Below are positions 12,985 through 22,365 of a stretch of DNA of 27,545 bases, piece after piece. How positions within the stretch are numbered: position 1 is the first letter of the stretch; every line of letters starts with the position of its first letter. Both the position numbers and the translations under genes were made by a program. The DNA lies in contig CABQLK010000027.1 of NCBI GenBank assembly GCA_902465015.1, positions 1 through 27,545 of the forward strand, given 5' to 3'. Origin of the DNA: an uncultured Collinsella sp. (lineage in GTDB: Bacteria > Actinomycetota > Coriobacteriia > Coriobacteriales > Coriobacteriaceae). The notes under the pieces were generated by a model. That model was not told the origin of the DNA. It did not search any database and worked only from the letters and a program-made list of their open reading frames with translations.

Positions 12985-14523
12985 ATGGCATTGACTGACG
13001 AGCGCTATAACCAGACGGCTGCTCTTTTGCCGCCCGAGCCTTCTCGTGCTGAGTACTGGCTCGATAAGGGTTTCTCTGATCTTGGAGCGACGATTCGAGA
13101 GGCGATCGTCCTTAACAGGGTTACGCGCGGGGAATTAATTACTGAGCTCTACAACGGCGGCTTTATCCACAAGGTGCTGTGGGGCATCTGCTTCCTCTCG
13201 TTTCTTGTTGCGGGCGTTGCGGGAACGGTAGTCTTTGCATTCATCCATTCGGCCGTCATCATGGTCGTAATGGTGCTCGTTTATATCCTCTTTGGTCTCT
13301 CGCGCGCATTGGATGCTTGGTATCGTAAAACGCGCAAGATGGAGTTTGTCTGCGAGCAGTGCAAGCATGTTTGGCCGACCCCTGGGTATGTTTGCCCCAA
13401 GTGCGGCAAGGTTCATTCCTACCTTCGTCCCAACACGTTTGGCTTCTATACGCATGTGTGCGAGTGCGGCCAAAAGCTCCCGTGCACCTTCTTTGCGTCT
13501 GCCAAGGGACCCGATGGATCGACTATTCATCGCTCTGACTTGGAACAGTGCTGCCCTAATCCCAATTGCGCGCATTCGGTCGCTTCGGGTGAGGCCAGGA
13601 CGATGTCTATTCCCGTTGTTGGTGGCCGTTCGGTAGGAAAGACCTCCTACATTGCGGCGCTTGCCCACGACCTTGTGCTCGACCGCGCTGCTCAGCAGGG
13701 CTATGACACCGATTTTCTCGATGATGACAAGCGAGGGCTCTTCTCCGAGCTCGAGAAGATCTATCAATCGGGCGATGCGAGCATGACGAGTGAGGACTCC
13801 GATGTCAAACGCGCCTCCGCATTCTCGCTGAGCGTCTTTGTCCGCAAGGACGGGCTCGATCCCGACCGTCTAATCCATCTCTACGACGTCGCCGGTGAGA
13901 CCTTCCTTAATAACGACGAGCACGAGGACCAGCTTCAGTACGCATACGCCGAGGGTGCCGTGCTGCTGGTAGATCCCATGAGCATCCCGGATTTGGCAAG
14001 CGAGCTCGAGGAAGGGCTTTCGGCAACGGATGCCGCCGTTTCTGGCCGCTCGAACCCCGACGATGTCTTGGCTTCCTTGATTGAGAAAGTCAAAAGCGTT
14101 GCCAAGCCAGATCGTCAGGGCAGATTCACCATGCCCCTTGCCGTGGTGCTCAGCAAGGCTGATCTTCCGGGCTTGGATGAAAAAATCGGACAGGCCGCCT
14201 GCGATGCGTATCTTGCTGCAAATCCCGAGTGTCCTGCCGCCGACGCGCAGGATGCCGTACTCCGCGATTTCCTGCTCGAATATGGCATGGGCAACTTCTT
14301 GACGTCGCTTAAGGCGAGCTTCCGCTCGTATCGCTTCTTTGCAGCCTCTGCCGTTGGCCACGAGCGTCTCGCCGGCGCTTACGATCCCAAGGGCGTTGTC
14401 GAGCCGTTTGCATGGATTGCGGGCCAGGCGGACCCGACGTTTGCCACGGCGATTTCTCTCCCCGTTGAGAACGCTGTTTCTTATGCCCAGCAGCTCGAGA
14501 TCGATCGAAGGAAGAAGAGGTAG
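12985..14523 (+). CDS. Membrane-anchored zinc-ribbon GTPase (DO-GTPase-like), 512 aa
   Basis: P-loop GTPase with membrane and zinc parts. Two hydrophobic helices span about 66-84 and 87-106. A cysteine-rich region follows (C123-x2-C126, C137-x2-C140, then C159, C161, C167, C189, C190, C195), probably two or more zinc ribbons. The GTPase domain starts with Walker A G213-GRSVGKTS221, then HLYDVAGE (300s; D301 and G304 as the DxxG switch II), VLLVDP, and S390-K-A-D393 as the NKxD-like base-recognition motif. The pattern fits the family I remember as DO-GTPase2 in Pfam, associated with predicted conflict systems. ATG 12985 is only 5 bp after the preceding stop; its site AGGAG lies in the end of that gene. 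A second GTPase of the same type (22366-23661) has no membrane helices, so the two could form a heterodimer between membrane and cytosol. Confidence 0.88.
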   Translation: MALTDERYNQTAALLPPEPSRAEYWLDKGFSDLGATIREAIVLNRVTRGELITELYNGGFIHKVLWGICFLSFLVAGVAGTVVFAFIHSAVIMVVMVLVYILFGLSRALDAWYRKTRKMEFVCEQCKHVWPTPGYVCPKCGKVHSYLRPNTFGFYTHVCECGQKLPCTFFASAKGPDGSTIHRSDLEQCCPNPNCAHSVASGEARTMSIPVVGGRSVGKTSYIAALAHDLVLDRAAQQGYDTDFLDDDKRGLFSELEKIYQSGDASMTSEDSDVKRASAFSLSVFVRKDGLDPDRLIHLYDVAGETFLNNDEHEDQLQYAYAEGAVLLVDPMSIPDLASELEEGLSATDAAVSGRSNPDDVLASLIEKVKSVAKPDRQGRFTMPLAVVLSKADLPGLDEKIGQAACDAYLAANPECPAADAQDAVLRDFLLEYGMGNFLTSLKASFRSYRFFAASAVGHERLAGAYDPKGVVEPFAWIAGQADPTFATAISLPVENAVSYAQQLEIDRRKKR

Positions 14524-14529
14524 ACGCAC

Positions 14530-15318
14530 ATGACTGATGATGTTTTTGTTCCCTCGTTTGAGGACGTCGCACCCGAAGAACCTGTATGCGATGAGGTGGG
14601 GTGCGCTAGCGAACCCGTTGAGACTGCTGAGCCTGCTGCGGAGTCGGCCGAGCCCGTTGAGACTGAGACGCCTGACACCGACGACACAGCCGTCGAGGAG
14701 GGGAAGTGCGATTGCGACGCGAATGCCACTGCTGATGTCGAAGTTGGCGAGCCGACTCCCGTTATGCCTGCCGAGGAGCTGGCGCGTCGTCTCGATGCAT
14801 TGGATGAGGGTATTGCTCAGCTAACGGGGCTCTTTCGTCAGAAGATCGATCGCACCACCTTTGAGGAGGAAGTGCTAAAGAACAACAGTGCTGAAATTGA
14901 GCGCTATCGCTCCGGTGTGTACGAGAAGATCACCACGCCCCTGCTTAAGCGCGTGACGTCGGTGGTCGATGCCATGAACAAGACGCTGGCCTATCTTGGC
15001 ACCGTTGAGGGGGATGCGGCTCAGCAGCAGGCGGAGGATCTTTCCGTCTATCGCGACATGCTCGTTGAGGTCCTTTGCGATTTTGGCGTCAACTCGTTTG
15101 CGCCTGAACCGGGAGATCGATTTGAGAGTGGTCGTCATATGCTGGCTATGCCACGCACCTTGACGGGCGACTCTGAAAAGCGCGGCGTCATTATCGAGGT
15201 CCTGTCGCCGGGCTATGAGCTTTCGGGGTCTGTTCTCGATCCGGCGTTTGTCCGTGCGTATACGTATAAAAAGGGCTACGTCGAGCCCGAGCAGCAATTA
15301 GACAAAGACGACGAGTAG
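14530..15318 (+). CDS. GrpE-like nucleotide exchange factor, 262 aa
   Basis: Likely exchange factor for the Hsp70s encoded next door. Residues 1-75 are strongly acidic and low in complexity (repeated EP/VE/ETA). Residues 80-165 form long helices, a probable coiled coil for dimerisation. The last 90 residues match the GrpE beta-domain: FGVNSFAPEPGDRFESGRH, then GVIIEVLSPGYELSGSVL and D-P-A-F-V-R-A-Y, similar to the G-Y-x-L-x-G-x-V-L-x-P-A-x-V-x-V block of GrpE. It is longer than housekeeping GrpE (about 200 aa) because of the acidic head. ATG 14530 follows the GTPase stop by 6 bp, and the first Hsp70 begins 56 bp after this gene. A dedicated exchange factor beside a locus-specific Hsp70 supports function as a unit. 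Confidence 0.8.
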   Translation: MTDDVFVPSFEDVAPEEPVCDEVGCASEPVETAEPAAESAEPVETETPDTDDTAVEEGKCDCDANATADVEVGEPTPVMPAEELARRLDALDEGIAQLTGLFRQKIDRTTFEEEVLKNNSAEIERYRSGVYEKITTPLLKRVTSVVDAMNKTLAYLGTVEGDAAQQQAEDLSVYRDMLVEVLCDFGVNSFAPEPGDRFESGRHMLAMPRTLTGDSEKRGVIIEVLSPGYELSGSVLDPAFVRAYTYKKGYVEPEQQLDKDDE

Positions 15319-15374
15319 GCAAGGAACCTAATCGTCTCATTCGGTTTAGTCACCATTAAAGGAAGGAAATAATC

Positions 15375-17066
15375 ATGAGTGACGAGAAGACAACGGTAAT
15401 CGGCATCGACCTGGGTACCACCTACTCTTGCCTCTCTTACATCGACGAGACGGGTAACCCGGTGGTGGTCAAGAACTCCGAGGGCTCCAACACCACGCCC
15501 TCTGTGGTGCACTTTGATCCGGATGACCCCTCCAAGTACGACGTGGGTCAGCCTGCCAAGGACAATGCTTTGATCGACCCCGATTTCACGGCCTCTTTCG
15601 TTAAGCGCATTATCGGCGACAATCCCGTCGCCATCACCGTTGACGGCGAGGCTTACTCTCCCGAGCAGATTTCTGCCTATGTGCTCAAGAAGCTCACCTA
15701 CGATGCGTCTCAAAACATGCCCATGGGCTACGATGGCTGCGTCATTACCGTTCCTGCCTACTTTGGCGATGCCGAGACGCAGGCTACGCTTGCTGCGGCA
15801 AAGATCGCCGGCCTCAATGTGTACGGTACGGTGCAGGAGCCTGTTGCTGCCGCCATTAACTATGGCTGCGACAAGAGCGATAAGGACGAGGACGTTATCG
15901 TCTACGACTTGGGCGGTGGTACCTTTGATGTCTCCGCGGTTTCGTTCAGTCACGGCGATGGCTCCAAGAATATCGAGGTCGTCTGCAACCAAGGCGATAA
16001 AAACTTGGGCGGCGGTGACTGGGATGCTGCTATTGTTGCGTACCTCAAGGATGAGTTCTGCGATAAGACGGGCGCGGACGAGGACGTGTTTGACGAGTAT
16101 GCCGACCAGCAGCTTCAGGGCGAAGCCGAGAAGCTCAAGTTTGCCCTTACGTCCAAGGACAGCGCAAACGCGGTTCTGAACTTTACGGGTCGCCCCCAAA
16201 AGATCAGCCTTACCATCGATGACTTTAACGACATGACGTCCGATTTGCTCTCTCGTACCATCGACATCATGCGTACCTGTTTGGATGGCGCTAAAGCTAA
16301 GGGCCATAACCCCACCAAAATCCTGCTCGTAGGCGGCTCCACGCGTATGCGTCAGGTTGCCGATCGCCTCAAGCAGGAATTCCCCGAGCTTGAGCAGGCT
16401 ATTAACGATCCCGATGAGGCCGTTGCCAAGGGCGCTGCCCGCTATGCCGCCCAGCTCGCCAGCATGCTGTACCACAAGGCCGAGCAAGAGGGCACTTCCG
16501 AGGAGACAGTTGAGGTTGTCGACCAGCAGACGCAGGAAGTTAAGCAGCAGCAGAACGTCGGTGCCAACAACCTGGCAATGACGTTCGTCAATCCCGAGGA
16601 CGCGGCTTCTGCCATCAAGATCTCCGTTGTCACGTCGAAGAGCTATGGCGTCGAGGCGCTGGATGACTCGGGTACCCCCTGTATTTTCAACCTGATTCTT
16701 AAGAACCAGAAGATTGATCCCGAGAAGGGCGCTTTCGAAAACACCCAGCGCTTTGGTACGTCCGAGGCCGGGCAGACGTCCGTTCTCGTTCAGGTTTATG
16801 AGAACGATGCCGAGCAGGAGAAGGTCGAGAAGGATCGCGAAGCCCTCGCGTCCGCTTCCATCGACCTTTCGGGCACCAACCTGCCTAAGGGCTCTCCTAT
16901 TGACGTGACGTTTATTTTGAGCGAGCAGGGCATCCTCGACGTTCGCGCCGTTGAGCCTACGTCTGGTCAGTCCTGTGAGGTCGAGGTCGAGGTCAAGGGC
17001 GGCCTTACCGAGGACGAGATTCGCGAGGCGCGCTCCAAGGCCACGGCCATGCAGATGGTGCTTTAA
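15375..17066 (+). CDS. DnaK-like Hsp70 with short lid, 563 aa
   Basis: An ATP-driven chaperone. The nucleotide-binding domain covers about 1-365: phosphate loop 1 IGIDLGTTYS (9-18), phosphate loop 2 VYDLGGGTFDV (176-186) and adenosine motif LLVGGSTRM (317-325). A Glu/Gln-rich linker (368-395) replaces the short DLLLLDV-type linker of DnaK, and a beta-sandwich substrate domain follows to about 540. The protein ends at TEDEIREARSKATAMQ, the first lid helix only, so the alpha lid of DnaK (another 60-80 residues) is missing. The start at 15375 has AAGGAAGG about 8 nt upstream. Its GrpE-like partner is directly upstream, and a second Hsp70 fused to a vWA domain is 35 bp downstream. A changed linker and lost lid suggest a specialised client rather than general folding. 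Confidence 0.95.
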   Translation: MSDEKTTVIGIDLGTTYSCLSYIDETGNPVVVKNSEGSNTTPSVVHFDPDDPSKYDVGQPAKDNALIDPDFTASFVKRIIGDNPVAITVDGEAYSPEQISAYVLKKLTYDASQNMPMGYDGCVITVPAYFGDAETQATLAAAKIAGLNVYGTVQEPVAAAINYGCDKSDKDEDVIVYDLGGGTFDVSAVSFSHGDGSKNIEVVCNQGDKNLGGGDWDAAIVAYLKDEFCDKTGADEDVFDEYADQQLQGEAEKLKFALTSKDSANAVLNFTGRPQKISLTIDDFNDMTSDLLSRTIDIMRTCLDGAKAKGHNPTKILLVGGSTRMRQVADRLKQEFPELEQAINDPDEAVAKGAARYAAQLASMLYHKAEQEGTSEETVEVVDQQTQEVKQQQNVGANNLAMTFVNPEDAASAIKISVVTSKSYGVEALDDSGTPCIFNLILKNQKIDPEKGAFENTQRFGTSEAGQTSVLVQVYENDAEQEKVEKDREALASASIDLSGTNLPKGSPIDVTFILSEQGILDVRAVEPTSGQSCEVEVEVKGGLTEDEIREARSKATAMQMVL

Positions 17067-17101
17067 GACACTAAGAAGACAGACGAGTTGAGGGAGACGA
17101 T

Positions 17102-19318
17102 ATGGGTATCGCGGTAGGAATCGATCTGGGGACGACGTTCAGCGCCGTTGCGTGTGTGGGTGCGGATGGCGAGCCCAAGATCCTCCCCAACTCGTCCGGC
17201 GAGCATACGACTCCCTCCGTGGTGGCCGTCGCCGAGGACGGCTCGGCCGTCTGCGGCGAGGCGGCCAAGGAGGCCCAGCTCATGGGCGATGCCAACGTGG
17301 CCTCCTTTTACAAGACGAATATGGGCAATGCCGGTTACGTGGAGTGCCTGCGCGGCTGCGAGTTCGACGCCACCACGCTGAGCTCCATGTTCCTGCGCAA
17401 CCTCATCGCGGATATCTCTGCCGCCAACGGCGTCGAGATAGACTCCGCGGTGGTGACGGTGCCCGCGTACTTCGAGGCGCCCCAGCGCGAGGCGACGCTC
17501 GAGGCCCTGCGGCGCACGGGCGTGCGCGCCCTGGGCACGCTGAACGAGCCCTCGGCCGCCGCCTACGCCTACGGACTCATGAGTGCGGACGCCGCCGGCG
17601 ATCGCACGATCCTCATCTACGACCTGGGCGGCGGCACGTTCGACGTCACGGTGGCCAGGCTCTCGGGGCGCGAGATCCGCGTCCTGTCCTCCACGGGCAA
17701 TCACCAGCTGGGCGGTCGCCAGTGGGACAGCGCCCTCTCGGACTTTATCCTGGACCAGCTTTGCGATGCCAGGGGGCTAGACCGCGACGATGTCGAGTCG
17801 GACCTCACGCCCTCCGACATCAATACGCTTGCCGTCGTGTCCGAGCAGGTCAAGCGCGACCTTACGAACCGCGCCCGCACGCGCGCCCGCGTTATGGCGG
17901 AATCGGTTTCCGGAACCATCGAGGTCACGCGCGAGGACTTCGAGGAGGCCACGCGCCACCTGCTGACGCTCACGACGGACTGCTGCGAGGAGGCGCTGCA
18001 CGAGGCGGGGCTTACGTGGGCGCAGGTCGACGGCTACATCCTCGTGGGCGGTTCCACCAAGATGCCGCAGGTGCGCGAGTACCTCACCGGCAAGGTGGGC
18101 AGCGGCCCCATCGGCGGCAACGTCAACCCCGACGAGGCCGTGGCCCTGGGCGCCGCCGTGTACGCGGCCCAGAAGTGCGGCACCGCGTTCTCGCTCCCCG
18201 GCGCTTCTGCCGCCGCCCCGCGCTTCTCATTGGGCGCCCTCCCCAAGCTGGTGGACTGCACGGCGCACTCCATGGGCATGATCGCGGAGAGCGAGGACCG
18301 CTCGCGCTACGTCAACTCGACCATTATCGGCAAGAACACGCCCATCCCCGCCACCAATAGCCGCGAGTACGCCGTGCGCGCCACGCCGAGCCGTCCGGGC
18401 TCGCTCGAGATTTACCTTCTACAGGGAGACGATCCTGCGCCCCTCAATAACACGGTGGTGGGTAAGTACGTGGTTCCCGAGATTCCGGGCGAGCGCGGAC
18501 GTGAGACGCACGTCAAGGTCTCGTATTCCTATACGGAGAACGCCACCATCGAGGTGGGCGCAACGCTTGCGTCCTCGGGCAAGTCACTCGAGGTTCAGCG
18601 CGCTGAGGTCGAGTCCGACCTCTCGCGCTTCCTGAACGCGCCGACGGATAACGATGTTAAGGGCGGGGATCATGGTTCCGTCGACGCCCGAGTGATGATC
18701 TGCGTCGATGTCTCAGGCTCTATGTTCGGCAAGGGTTTTGCTGCCGCGGAGGAAGCCGTCGATTCATTCTTGAATTCTGTAGATGGCTTCGGCGTTGAGG
18801 TCGGTCTTATGTACTTTGCGGACAGATCGATGATCGCCTCTTGGCCGAGCTGCAATTATTCTGATGTTATTGGGGGGACGCGAGGGCTTGGTTTTACCGA
18901 CTTTGATACCGCCCTCGAGTACAGTAAATCCGCCTTCATTAACGGCGGTGGCAAAGGCTTTTATTGTTCCAAGGCCTACGGATGTGGAGGCGGCAATGAA
19001 GCCGATCCACTGGATGAATTCTTTATGTGGCGTGAAAGGCGGGATGTCCAAACTGATGGATACTCTGACGTCGCCCTAATCCTAACGGATGGTTATTGGG
19101 ATGACGGTGCGTGTAAGTCAGCGCGTCGCAACGCCAAGACCCTTAAGCGCGACGGCGTCACCATCATCGGTATCGGAACTCCTGGCGCTGATCTTGAGTT
19201 TCTAAAAGAGATTTCCACCTCGGATAGTTACGCGGGCCTCTTCGACTTCTCCGAACTCGGCACCGCGTTCTCGAGCATCGGCCGCTCCATCTCGAGCGGA
19301 TCTGGCATCAGCATTTAG
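17102..19318 (+). CDS. Hsp70-vWA fusion protein, 738 aa
   Basis: An Hsp70 nucleotide domain (GIDLGTTFS 6-14; DLGGGTFDV 174-182; VGGSTKMP 315-322) and beta substrate domain (about 385-500) are joined to a C-terminal von Willebrand factor A domain (about 526-738). The vWA metal site (MIDAS) looks complete: D536-V-S538-G-S540, T599 and D663 (LTDG). The lid helices of Hsp70 are absent, replaced by the vWA domain. Cysteines and a Gly-rich stretch (614-632) sit in a vWA loop. GAGGGAG lies about 7 nt before ATG 17102. Base use changes sharply inside the gene: codons from about 17165 to 18400 end almost only in G or C, whereas the vWA part has roughly 40% A/T-ending codons in the stretch I counted (18689-18910). 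This suggests that the Hsp70 part was replaced or acquired separately. The role is probably ATP-controlled assembly of a metal-dependent adhesion complex. Confidence 0.93.
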   Translation: MGIAVGIDLGTTFSAVACVGADGEPKILPNSSGEHTTPSVVAVAEDGSAVCGEAAKEAQLMGDANVASFYKTNMGNAGYVECLRGCEFDATTLSSMFLRNLIADISAANGVEIDSAVVTVPAYFEAPQREATLEALRRTGVRALGTLNEPSAAAYAYGLMSADAAGDRTILIYDLGGGTFDVTVARLSGREIRVLSSTGNHQLGGRQWDSALSDFILDQLCDARGLDRDDVESDLTPSDINTLAVVSEQVKRDLTNRARTRARVMAESVSGTIEVTREDFEEATRHLLTLTTDCCEEALHEAGLTWAQVDGYILVGGSTKMPQVREYLTGKVGSGPIGGNVNPDEAVALGAAVYAAQKCGTAFSLPGASAAAPRFSLGALPKLVDCTAHSMGMIAESEDRSRYVNSTIIGKNTPIPATNSREYAVRATPSRPGSLEIYLLQGDDPAPLNNTVVGKYVVPEIPGERGRETHVKVSYSYTENATIEVGATLASSGKSLEVQRAEVESDLSRFLNAPTDNDVKGGDHGSVDARVMICVDVSGSMFGKGFAAAEEAVDSFLNSVDGFGVEVGLMYFADRSMIASWPSCNYSDVIGGTRGLGFTDFDTALEYSKSAFINGGGKGFYCSKAYGCGGGNEADPLDEFFMWRERRDVQTDGYSDVALILTDGYWDDGACKSARRNAKTLKRDGVTIIGIGTPGADLEFLKEISTSDSYAGLFDFSELGTAFSSIGRSISSGSGISI

Positions 19319-19329
19319 GGAGCCTATTT

Positions 19330-22300
19330 ATGGAACAAGAACTCAACTTGCTACTCGTCGTCGGCGCGCCGCTTGACCCCGTTCCTTCACAGGAAAAGCT
19401 CCGGCAGCTGCTTACGGATGCACGTGTGGTGTGGGGCCCCAAGGCTTCGCGCGGTACGGACCAGATTATCTACAAGCGTTTCTTGGGCGAGGTCCCCAAC
19501 ATGGAGAAAGCGTTTGCCGATGGCAACGAGGCCCAGGTCTCTGCCATCGCGGCGAATGCTCTCAAGGTTGTGAACGGCGCGCTCGATCCGGTACTCGAGG
19601 CGGCGGCGGAAAACAATCAGATTTCCGCCGGCCAGCTGGATCTTATCTGCAACAAGACCAAGAAGCGCATTAAGAAAACCCACTTTGGCGTCGAGTATCA
19701 GGTGGACGAGGCCCTTGTGCGCAAGCGTGCTGCCGAGCTTAAGTACACGGTTGCCGAGGGCGGTGCCACCGCATCTACCAACGACGGATCAAACGATGTC
19801 TACAAACGCTACATGGAAGATAAGCTTCCTGGTTGGGCGGGCTATAAAAAGGAGACGGATCTTATTGCCCTGGGCAAGAGCGACCTGTATGACTTTGCCT
19901 GCCCCGACGGCTGCGCCGACCCCTATCGCGCCCCGAGCGCAGACCTGCTTGCGAAGGCAAAGCGGGTGGCGGGGTCGTTCCGTGCCAACACGCCCGAGCA
20001 GGCGGCCGCGGCGAGTCTTGAGGCCCTGTGCCGCAAGGCCTTTGGCACAGACGACGCTCGTAAAGAGTACGACGCATGCCTCAATCGCCTTAAGCTCAAC
20101 CGTGTCTTTGATGAGCTCGACGAGCGCGCATCGTTCTCGGACAACAGCTTAAGGGTCGAGCAGCAACGTGCGGCCGTTGAGGCTCTTGCTCCCTTTGTGG
20201 CAGACAAGACCGAGGCGCGTTCCCTGCTCGTTGGTCACTGCAAAAAGAAGGGCATTTCGCTTGAGCGAGATGCAGAGCTCGACTCGCTCGTTCAGTGCCG
20301 CTGCGGTCATATGAACGACAAGTCTGCTGCCACGTGCGGTCGCTGCGGTTTGCCGCTTATGCTCGAGTGCCCCTCGTGCCACAAGAAATACCCCAACACC
20401 AACGATCGCTGCCCCGGTTGCGGTGCGCCTTTGGGTGCGGCCATCGAGGATGCGGAGCGCCTGTGCGACGCCGCCGATAAGCTTGCGGGCTGGCTCAACT
20501 TTGAGGGTGCGAAGGCAAATCTCGCTCAGGCGCGCTCGGCGTGGCCGTCCTTGCCCCGCGTTGCCGAGGTCGACACAAAAGTCGCTCAGCTCCAGGCTGC
20601 CGCGGGCGATTTGGGTGCCAAGCTCACGTCCGCCATTGCGGAGCGTCGCTTTGCGGAGGCGGATGGGCTCTTAAGGCGCGCCTTGCTCGTACCGGGCGTC
20701 GATGCTGCCTATCTAAAGGCGCGTGAGGCAGAAGTTTCTTCGGGCGTAACCGAGGCGGACGATCTCGTGCGTCAAGCTCAGGGGACGGCAGATGTGGAGG
20801 AGGCCGCCGAGCTCTGTGAGCAGGCGCTCGCCCGCTGCGCCGACCATGCCGCTGCTCGTTCGTTCCTTGCGTCGCACGCCCCGCAGTCGGTTTCCAACTT
20901 GGAGGCTCGCGGCAATGCCGAGACTTTGACCGTAAGCCTTGTTTGGCAGCCGAGCCGTTCTCGTGGTGCGCTTGTGTACGAGGTCTACGTTGTCGAGGGT
21001 GACGGTTCTTCCGGCGATCAGCTCCTTGGCACGACTGATCAGCCCTCATATACCCACGAGCATGCTCCCCAGGGGTGTGCGCTGACATACAAGGTGGTTG
21101 TCGTACGCGTCGGTGTGCGTTCCCAGCCTGCTACGAGCGAGGTTATCGCTCTTGCGCCCGACCTTACGGACGTGCGCTTTATGCCGGCGCATGAACAGAT
21201 CGAGGTGTCTTGGAAGCCGCTGCCGTCGAGTGCGACCGTTCAGATCACGCCGCTCGATGGCGGGGACCCCATTACCGTCCCATCTGGTGGTCACTACGTT
21301 ATCGGCGGCCTTACGGACGGCGTGACGTATCACTACGAGATGAGTGCCTCCTTCGATATCGTTGGCTTGGGCCGTCGCCAGACGCATCCGCAGACATTCG
21401 AGGCGACCCCGCTCGATGCTACACGCTACGTAGACGGTCTTGTCTCGCGTGCTCATAAGGGCGCGGAAGGCGTCTTTGATCTTGAGTGGGAGGATGTTGG
21501 CGCCGAGGTGCGTTTCTTTGGTTCCGTGGACGCCAAATCCATTCCCCAGCCGGGATCGACGTCCGATGTGGCCTCGCTCGAGCGAGACTTTGAAGTTGTG
21601 AGCGTGAACGTTGCCGGGCCGGGCAAAGGCACGCTCACCTGGAAGAGCGATGAGGTCCTTTACTTCTTTGCGGCCACGGTTTGCGGTAGCTCCGCTATCG
21701 TGGGCGCCAAGGCTCGTGTGTCAAACGGCGGCAAGGTGAGTATCGACTCCATCGAGGAGGCAAACGGCAAGCTGCTTATCTATGTCTCGGTAAAGGACCA
21801 CGCAGTGACGGGATTTAGTGTTGCCGTGAGTGAGACAAGTTTTGTGGATGACCTTTCGGACTCCTCGTGCCAGCTGCGACCCGTTTCCAAGAAAAACTGG
21901 GAGCGCGATGGCTGTCTGACCGTGCCGGCACCCGACGGACAAAGGCTTTACGTCTCGGTCTTTTCGCGTAAGGGCAGTGTGGGCAGCTTTGAGTTCTCGG
22001 ATCCTGCGCAGCAGATTTTTGAACGTCGCCATGCACATGTATGCTACGAGCGCACGGATAGCAAGAAACTCTTTGGTCCTCGGGAGTCTACGTTTACGTT
22101 TTCGGCCCAAGAGGGCGGCTCCTTCACGTTGCCTAAGACAAAGATTGCCTATTGCATCGGCAACCTGTCGCCCGCGTTATCGGTCGATTCCGTAACGCTT
22201 GAGGAGTTTGGTCCCGTCGAGGTCGATGGAACCTACAGCATCACGGTTACGTTGCCCAAGGCCAAGAAGATATCTATCCAGGCGTTTCCCTCTTCGGGCA

Positions 22301-22353
22301 TTAAGTCTGTGGAGGACGCCTACATTACCTCTTCCGGTTATCTCGTTCAGTAA
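19330..22353 (+). CDS. Large zinc-ribbon/helical-repeat/beta-domain protein, 1007 aa
   Basis: Probable scaffold or partner of the Hsp70s. Residues 1-310 are helical. One stretch, AFGTDDARKEYDACL (237-251), resembles the last helix of J-domains (…D-x-x-x-R-x-x-Y-D), but no HPD motif is visible, so a J-like relation is only a hint. Residues 323-364 form a double zinc ribbon (C323-x-C325, C336-x2-C339, C347-x2-C350, C361-x2-C364). Residues 375-515 are alanine-rich helices like tetratricopeptide repeats. From about 520 to the end the sequence is beta-rich, with at least two fibronectin type III-like modules (for example YEVYVVEG...YTHEHAPQG...YKVVVVRVG, 548-596) and further sandwich-like segments. 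No signal peptide is seen, so the protein should be cytoplasmic. It starts 11 bp after the Hsp70-vWA stop and ends 12 bp before the second GTPase. Confidence 0.87.
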   Translation: MEQELNLLLVVGAPLDPVPSQEKLRQLLTDARVVWGPKASRGTDQIIYKRFLGEVPNMEKAFADGNEAQVSAIAANALKVVNGALDPVLEAAAENNQISAGQLDLICNKTKKRIKKTHFGVEYQVDEALVRKRAAELKYTVAEGGATASTNDGSNDVYKRYMEDKLPGWAGYKKETDLIALGKSDLYDFACPDGCADPYRAPSADLLAKAKRVAGSFRANTPEQAAAASLEALCRKAFGTDDARKEYDACLNRLKLNRVFDELDERASFSDNSLRVEQQRAAVEALAPFVADKTEARSLLVGHCKKKGISLERDAELDSLVQCRCGHMNDKSAATCGRCGLPLMLECPSCHKKYPNTNDRCPGCGAPLGAAIEDAERLCDAADKLAGWLNFEGAKANLAQARSAWPSLPRVAEVDTKVAQLQAAAGDLGAKLTSAIAERRFAEADGLLRRALLVPGVDAAYLKAREAEVSSGVTEADDLVRQAQGTADVEEAAELCEQALARCADHAAARSFLASHAPQSVSNLEARGNAETLTVSLVWQPSRSRGALVYEVYVVEGDGSSGDQLLGTTDQPSYTHEHAPQGCALTYKVVVVRVGVRSQPATSEVIALAPDLTDVRFMPAHEQIEVSWKPLPSSATVQITPLDGGDPITVPSGGHYVIGGLTDGVTYHYEMSASFDIVGLGRRQTHPQTFEATPLDATRYVDGLVSRAHKGAEGVFDLEWEDVGAEVRFFGSVDAKSIPQPGSTSDVASLERDFEVVSVNVAGPGKGTLTWKSDEVLYFFAATVCGSSAIVGAKARVSNGGKVSIDSIEEANGKLLIYVSVKDHAVTGFSVAVSETSFVDDLSDSSCQLRPVSKKNWERDGCLTVPAPDGQRLYVSVFSRKGSVGSFEFSDPAQQIFERRHAHVCYERTDSKKLFGPRESTFTFSAQEGGSFTLPKTKIAYCIGNLSPALSVDSVTLEEFGPVEVDGTYSITVTLPKAKKISIQAFPSSGIKSVEDAYITSSGYLVQ

Positions 22354-22365
22354 AGGGTTTTCATT

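Noticed and set aside
15276..16487. Minus-strand open frame of about 400 codons opposite the GrpE/Hsp70 genes
   Set aside because: It overlaps the intact Hsp70 nucleotide domain and shows no protein family pattern.
17152..18360. A 400-codon frame in another phase of the Hsp70-vWA gene
   Set aside because: It reflects the extreme G/C third positions of the Hsp70 part and is almost pure Arg/Gly/Ala/His.
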